Part shown: positions 59,990 through 64,000 of the stretch, one piece after another | Position numbering within the stretch: the stretch's first letter is position 1 | Layout: the number at the start of each line of letters is the position of its first letter | From: Lentibacillus amyloliquefaciens | GTDB lineage: Bacteria; Bacillota; Bacilli; Bacillales; Amphibacillaceae | Direction of reading: 5' to 3' | NCBI RefSeq assembly: GCF_001307805.1 | Contig: NZ_CP013862.1 | Coordinates: 3,038,001-3,102,000 of the forward strand | Length of the DNA stretch: 64,000 nucleotides | The notes under the pieces: model-generated | Seen by the model: the letters and a program-made list of their open reading frames with translations, nothing else | What the model was told of the DNA's origin: nothing | Databases searched by the model: none | Program-made: the position numbers and the translations under genes

Positions 59990-62900
59990 ATGGAACAAGT
60001 ACAGATCTATAAACCGGTCAATCCGGTCCGGTTTGTAACGGCCTCGAGTTTATATGACGGACATGACGCCTCAATTAATATTATGCGCCGGATTCTTCAG
60101 GCGAGCGGGGCTGAAGTTGTTCATCTGGGGCATAACCGGTCCGTTGAAGAAGTCGTTTATGCAGCGATTCAGGAGGACGCTCAGGGAATTGCCATCTCAT
60201 CCTATCAGGGCGGTCATGTGGAGTACTTCAAATACATGATTGATTTGCTTAACGAGCTGGGCGCCAGCCATATTAAGGTTTATGGCGGTGGCGGCGGCGT
60301 GATTATTCCGCATGAAATCAAAGAACTTGAGGATTATGGCATCTCACGTATTTTTTCACCGGACAATGGCCGTGAATTGGGATTGCAGGGCATGATCAAC
60401 GGCATGATTGAAGAATGTGATGTCCTGCCCCCGGTTGACTTAAAAGAAGCTCAGGCAAAACTTGCAGACAGTGATCGGCAGTCCGTTGCACGCTTGATTT
60501 CTTATATTGAAAATCATGAGGATAGTGAAGAAAAACAGAGCTTAATGAAAAAGCTGCAGTCACAATCAAACAATGCACCGGTCCTCGGTATTACCGGAAC
60601 AGGCGGGGCCGGAAAGAGCTCGCTGACAGACGAATTGATCCGCCGTTTTGTGAATGAAATACCGGAGAAAAAAATTGCCATCATTTCAATTGATCCGACC
60701 AAGAAGAAAACCGGCGGCGCCCTGCTCGGTGACCGTATCCGGATGAACGCAATTTTCACAGACCGCGTGTATATGCGTTCGCTGGCGACACGGGGATCGA
60801 GAACAGAACTATCTCACTCGCTTCAGGAAGTGCTCGATGTGCTTCGTGCTGCTCATTACGATTTCATTATTGTTGAAACAAGCGGAATTGGTCAGGGGGA
60901 TGCAGCCATCACGGATGTCACCGATTTATCAATGTATGTCATGACGTCCGAGTTCGGTGCGCCATCACAGCTTGAAAAAATCGACATGATTGATTTTGCG
61001 GATTTTGTCGTGATCAATAAATATGAGCAAAAAGGGTCGGAAGATGCATTGAATCAGGTGCGGAAACAGTATCAGCGCAGCCATTTGCTATTCGGCGAGG
61101 ACAAAGAAATGTTCCCGGTTTTCGGAACGATTGCCAGCCAATTTAATGATGCCGGTACAAACGCGCTGTTTGCATCCATGATTGATATGCTGAATGACCG
61201 ATTTGACTGGGAGGAATCAGTTGACTTTGAGCGGCATAAAATAGCTGAGAAACAAAACATGATCATCACCAATGAACGGCGTCATTATTTGCGTGAAATT
61301 TCTCAGCATGTCCGCGGCTATCATGAAAATGCTGAAAAGCAGAGTGATTTGGCACGGAAACTTTACCAGCTTGAAGGGGCCAAAAATGTGCTCGATGATG
61401 AGGCGGATACTGACGTTATCGATGAGGCCATCCAATCACACCAAGACAAAATGGATCCTCCAGCCAAAAGAATGCTGGATTCATGGGATGACCTGCAGGA
61501 GCAGTACAGTGGCGACAAAATGACCTATAAAGTCCGCAACAAAGAAATTGAGATGGACCTTAAGATCGAATCCATTTCCGGTTTGAACATCCCGAAAGTC
61601 ATCATGCCGAAGTATAAGGATTGGGGCGAACAGCTGCTTTGGCTGATGAAGGAGAATCTTCCGGGCTCATTTCCATATACGGCAGGCGTATTCCCGTTTA
61701 AACGCCAAGGGGAAGATCCGACACGTCAATTTGCCGGTGAAGGAACGCCGGAGCGCACGAACCGCCGTTTCCATTATCTGTCCAAAGACAGCGAAGCAAA
61801 GCGGCTGTCCACCGCGTTTGATTCGGTTACTTTATACGGGGAAGACCCGGCGCCAAGACCGGATATATACGGCAAAGTCGGGGAAAGCGGAGTCAGCATT
61901 TGTACACTCGATGACATGAAAAAGCTGTATGACGGTTTTGACCTGATTGATCCGAAAACGTCTGTATCCATGACAATTAATGGCCCGGCGCCAATTATTT
62001 TGGCTATGTTCTTTAACACGGCAATCGATCAGCAACTTGAAAAATTCAAAGAAGAAAACGACCGTGAGCCAAGCCGGGAAGAATATGAGAGTCTAAGGGA
62101 TGAAACGATATCGGTTGCACGCGGCACAGTCCAAGCAGATATTTTAAAAGAAGATCAGGGCCAGAATACGTGCATTTTCTCAACAGAGTTTGCACTGAGA
62201 ATGATGGGTGACATCCAACAGTATTTTATCGACAAAAATGTGCGCAATTATTACTCTGTGTCGATTTCGGGCTATCACATTGCAGAAGCAGGTGCAAACC
62301 CGATCACCCAGCTTGCTTTCACACTGGCTAACGGATTCACCTATGTGGAGTACTATTTAAGCCGTGGCATGGATGTCAATAAGTTTGCGCAGAACCTGTC
62401 GTTCTTCTTTTCCAACGGACTTGATCCGGAATATACGGTTATTGGCCGTGTAGCACGCCGTATCTGGGCGATTACCATGCGCGATAAATATGGCGCGGAT
62501 GAGCGCAGTCAAAAATTGAAGTATCATATCCAGACATCAGGACGCTCCCTGCACGCACAAGAAATCGACTTTAATGATATCCGAACGACACTGCAGGCAC
62601 TGCTTGCGATTCAGGACAATACGAATTCATTGCATACAAACGCTTACGATGAAGCAATCACGACACCGACTGAAGAATCTGTCAGGCGTGCGATGGCCAT
62701 ACAAATGATTATCAATAAAGAATTTGGCCTGACGAAAACGGAGAATTCATTGCAAGGGTCGTTTATCGTGGAAGAACTGACAGACCTTGTGGAAGAAGCA
62801 GTGTTGCAGGAGTTTGAAAAAATGAATGACCGCGGCGGTGTGCTTGGAGCTATGGAACGGCAATACCAGCGCGGGAAGATCCAGGAAGAATCACTGTATT

Positions 62901-63226
62901 ATGAAGGCAAGAAACATTCCGGTGAGCTGCCGATCGTCGGAGTTAATACGTATGTGAACCCGAATCCCGCGTCAGCTGAGGAAATAAACTCCATGGAACT
63001 TGCCCGGGCATCCAAGGAAGAAAAAGAACATCAAATCAGTGAACTGCATAAATTTCAGGAGGCGAATAAAGCAGAAACAACAGCAGCTCTTAATCGCCTG
63101 AAGGACGTGGCTGCATCGGGCGGAAATATTTTTGCAGAATTAATGGAAACCGTAAAAGCGGCCAGCCTCGGTCAAATTACGAACGCCCTATATGAGGTCG
63201 GCGGTCAGTACAGAAGAAATATGTAA
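59990..63226 (+). CDS. icmF: Fused isobutyryl-CoA mutase IcmF
   Basis: 1078 residues. Residues 1-140 form the B12-binding domain with [11 protein letters not shown] (His25, lower cobalt ligand). From residue 200 a MeaI-type GTPase domain starts with [12 protein letters not shown], then [10 protein letters not shown] and ETSGIGQGD. After a linker the mutase TIM barrel follows ([36 protein letters not shown]). IcmF interconverts isobutyryl-CoA and n-butyryl-CoA (some also pivalyl/isovaleryl-CoA) with adenosylcobalamin, linking valine-derived acyl groups to straight-chain oxidation. AGGAGGGG precedes the ATG. Last gene of the cluster. Confidence 0.95.
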   Translation: MEQVQIYKPVNPVRFVTASSLYDGHDASINIMRRILQASGAEVVHLGHNRSVEEVVYAAIQEDAQGIAISSYQGGHVEYFKYMIDLLNELGASHIKVYGGGGGVIIPHEIKELEDYGISRIFSPDNGRELGLQGMINGMIEECDVLPPVDLKEAQAKLADSDRQSVARLISYIENHEDSEEKQSLMKKLQSQSNNAPVLGITGTGGAGKSSLTDELIRRFVNEIPEKKIAIISIDPTKKKTGGALLGDRIRMNAIFTDRVYMRSLATRGSRTELSHSLQEVLDVLRAAHYDFIIVETSGIGQGDAAITDVTDLSMYVMTSEFGAPSQLEKIDMIDFADFVVINKYEQKGSEDALNQVRKQYQRSHLLFGEDKEMFPVFGTIASQFNDAGTNALFASMIDMLNDRFDWEESVDFERHKIAEKQNMIITNERRHYLREISQHVRGYHENAEKQSDLARKLYQLEGAKNVLDDEADTDVIDEAIQSHQDKMDPPAKRMLDSWDDLQEQYSGDKMTYKVRNKEIEMDLKIESISGLNIPKVIMPKYKDWGEQLLWLMKENLPGSFPYTAGVFPFKRQGEDPTRQFAGEGTPERTNRRFHYLSKDSEAKRLSTAFDSVTLYGEDPAPRPDIYGKVGESGVSICTLDDMKKLYDGFDLIDPKTSVSMTINGPAPIILAMFFNTAIDQQLEKFKEENDREPSREEYESLRDETISVARGTVQADILKEDQGQNTCIFSTEFALRMMGDIQQYFIDKNVRNYYSVSISGYHIAEAGANPITQLAFTLANGFTYVEYYLSRGMDVNKFAQNLSFFFSNGLDPEYTVIGRVARRIWAITMRDKYGADERSQKLKYHIQTSGRSLHAQEIDFNDIRTTLQALLAIQDNTNSLHTNAYDEAITTPTEESVRRAMAIQMIINKEFGLTKTENSLQGSFIVEELTDLVEEAVLQEFEKMNDRGGVLGAMERQYQRGKIQEESLYYEGKKHSGELPIVGVNTYVNPNPASAEEINSMELARASKEEKEHQISELHKFQEANKAETTAALNRLKDVAASGGNIFAELMETVKAASLGQITNALYEVGGQYRRNM

Positions 63227-63243
63227 TAGCAAATGTCGCATTA

Positions 63244-63275
63244 AAGGAACCGGCGAAACAGCCGGTTCCTTCTTA
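63244..63275 (+). terminator. Terminator after icmF
   Basis: AAGGAACCGGC (63244-63254) pairs with GCCGGTTCCTT (63261-63271). Confidence 0.85.
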
Positions 63276-63349
63276 ATGTGTGATTTTCAGAAACGTTGTA
63301 TTGTAAAAGTCAGTTGTTGATGGCCTAAATCCATAAACTACGATGTAGT

Positions 63350-63420
63350 GCTATGTTGATTTCCGTTCCAGGCAGTCGCGCGCCTTAGGGCAACGCTTCA
63401 GCCTTCTCGGAAAAAGGCCG
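63350..63420. repeat. Degenerate GC-rich intergenic element
   Basis: TTGATTTCCGTTCCAGGC and a short GC-rich hairpin region recall the ends of dispersed palindromic elements of Bacillaceae, of which this would be a worn fragment. It lies in the 339-base gap between icmF and rpoE, otherwise empty apart from the rpoE promoter region. Confidence 0.4.
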
Positions 63421-63565
63421 CTGCAAAATTAATCATGATTTATTATTGTTTATGCTGGCATATTGCACCTGTTTTTGTTTATAATGAATGGTACGATTTA
63501 TCAATATATATCATTCAGGCGACAAGGCCTGATTAAGAAACTCATAAAAAAGGGAGTGCGGTATC

Positions 63566-64000
63566 GTGAGCTTGAAAGAATACAGCCGCGAAGAGCTTGA
63601 AGTAAGGTCAATGCTTGAATTGTCCAATGAATATTTACTTGAACAGCAGCAAGCGCAGAATTTCAACGATCTTTTTAATAAAGTAGCCGAATTAAAAGGT
63701 TTGACTGAAGAACAGAAACAGGAATACATTGCGCAGTTTTATACAGATCTGACAATTGACGGAAGGTTTTTGACAATCAGCTCCGGCATCTGGGGACTGA
63801 AGCGCTGGTATCCGGTTGAGCAAATGGATGAAATCATACACACCGCTCCGAAAAAGAAGAGCAAGAAAAAGGCAAAGAAGAAAAAGGAAGAAGAAAAGCC
63901 GCGTGAAGAGCCTGAGGAACCTGCTGAGTCATCCCTCGATGACACGGGAGATAATGTTGAAGTCCTGACCGACACGTTTGATGATGAAGTGTTGGATGAA
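63566..64000 (+). CDS. rpoE: RNA polymerase delta subunit, 3'-truncated by window edge
   Basis: 145 residues visible. The N-terminal structured domain (SLKEYSREELEVRSMLELSN, then FNDLFNKVAELKGLTEEQK and SGIWGLKRWYPVEQ) is the HARE-HTH domain of the delta subunit. From about residue 95 a Lys-rich stretch (KKKSKKKAKKKKEEEK) gives way to the acidic, disordered tail. Delta increases polymerase recycling and specificity. GTG start with AGGGAG 9 bases upstream. The gene next to the acyl-CoA cluster is as in B. subtilis. Confidence 0.95.
   Translation, partial: MSLKEYSREELEVRSMLELSNEYLLEQQQAQNFNDLFNKVAELKGLTEEQKQEYIAQFYTDLTIDGRFLTISSGIWGLKRWYPVEQMDEIIHTAPKKKSKKKAKKKKEEEKPREEPEEPAESSLDDTGDNVEVLTDTFDDEVLDE

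Overview
The window reads as a chromosomal segment of a spore-forming, low-to-moderate GC Gram-positive of the Bacillaceae, most like the Virgibacillus/Oceanobacillus/Lentibacillus group. Evidence: strong AGGAGG-type ribosome binding sites, frequent GTG/TTG starts, spore genes (gerQ beside a decayed cwlJ), and long stretches that follow Bacillus subtilis gene order (ywdI-ywdK-gerQ; hemQ-pta-lipL-ywfO-ywgA-ywhD-pbpG; ywiB-argS; fadF-acdA-rpoE). The genus is an inference; no rRNA is present. No tRNA, rRNA, CRISPR array, prophage or recognisable defence island was seen.

Layout. 1-4.6 kb: a 5'-truncated polysaccharide deacetylase, then a gene-poor zone with remnants (a likely alanine:cation symporter tail, a small membrane gene with an internal stop), a PepSY protein, an FMN reductase and a MerR/coiled-coil protein. 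4.6-9.9 kb: DUF3231 protein, a cardiolipin synthase broken by a single-base frameshift, acyl-CoA thioesterase, HxlR regulator, M29 aminopeptidase. 10-20 kb: recQ, brnQ, a CPA1 antiporter, a YceM-like oxidoreductase bracketed by direct repeats, a GNAT protein and an AI-2E family permease. 20-31.9 kb: pgcA, a manganese (yybP-ykoY) riboswitch with its TerC membrane protein, DUF488, OsmC, the cystine transporter tcyP, the divergent non-homologous end-joining pair ligD/ku, an acyltransferase, an SDR protein and a YjiH-family membrane protein. 32-33.5 kb: a tnpB-only IS200/IS605-type element. 33.6-39.6 kb: phasin-like protein, ywdI-ywdK, gerQ with cwlJ pseudogene, DinB-like protein, hemQ and pta. 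39.8-50.8 kb: an atypical Nramp-like transporter, SDR, lipL, ywfO-ywgA, ywhD, pbpG, ywiB-argS. 51-63.2 kb: a fatty/short-chain acyl-CoA oxidation cluster (fadF, thiolase, 3-hydroxyacyl-CoA dehydrogenase, two acyl-CoA dehydrogenases, meaB, a TetR regulator, icmF). The window ends inside rpoE.

How it works together. The last cluster is a coherent pathway: acyl-CoA dehydrogenases feed electrons, probably through electron-transfer flavoprotein and FadF, to menaquinone; thiolase and hydroxyacyl-CoA dehydrogenase act on C4 units; IcmF interconverts isobutyryl- and n-butyryl-CoA; a TetR protein and FadR-like operators suggest acyl-CoA-responsive repression. Metal handling appears twice (riboswitch/TerC and the Nramp-like protein).

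The most unusual content is intergenic. There is a two-hairpin repeat of about 120 bp in tandem pairs at three loci plus a half copy, a 146-bp element with terminal inverted repeats, large GC-rich palindromic elements, and three separate degenerate minisatellites of 20-21 bp period. Two genes with normally important roles (cls, cwlJ) are broken here. I did not find a clearly new multi-gene system; the repeat families are the best candidates for undescribed biology.
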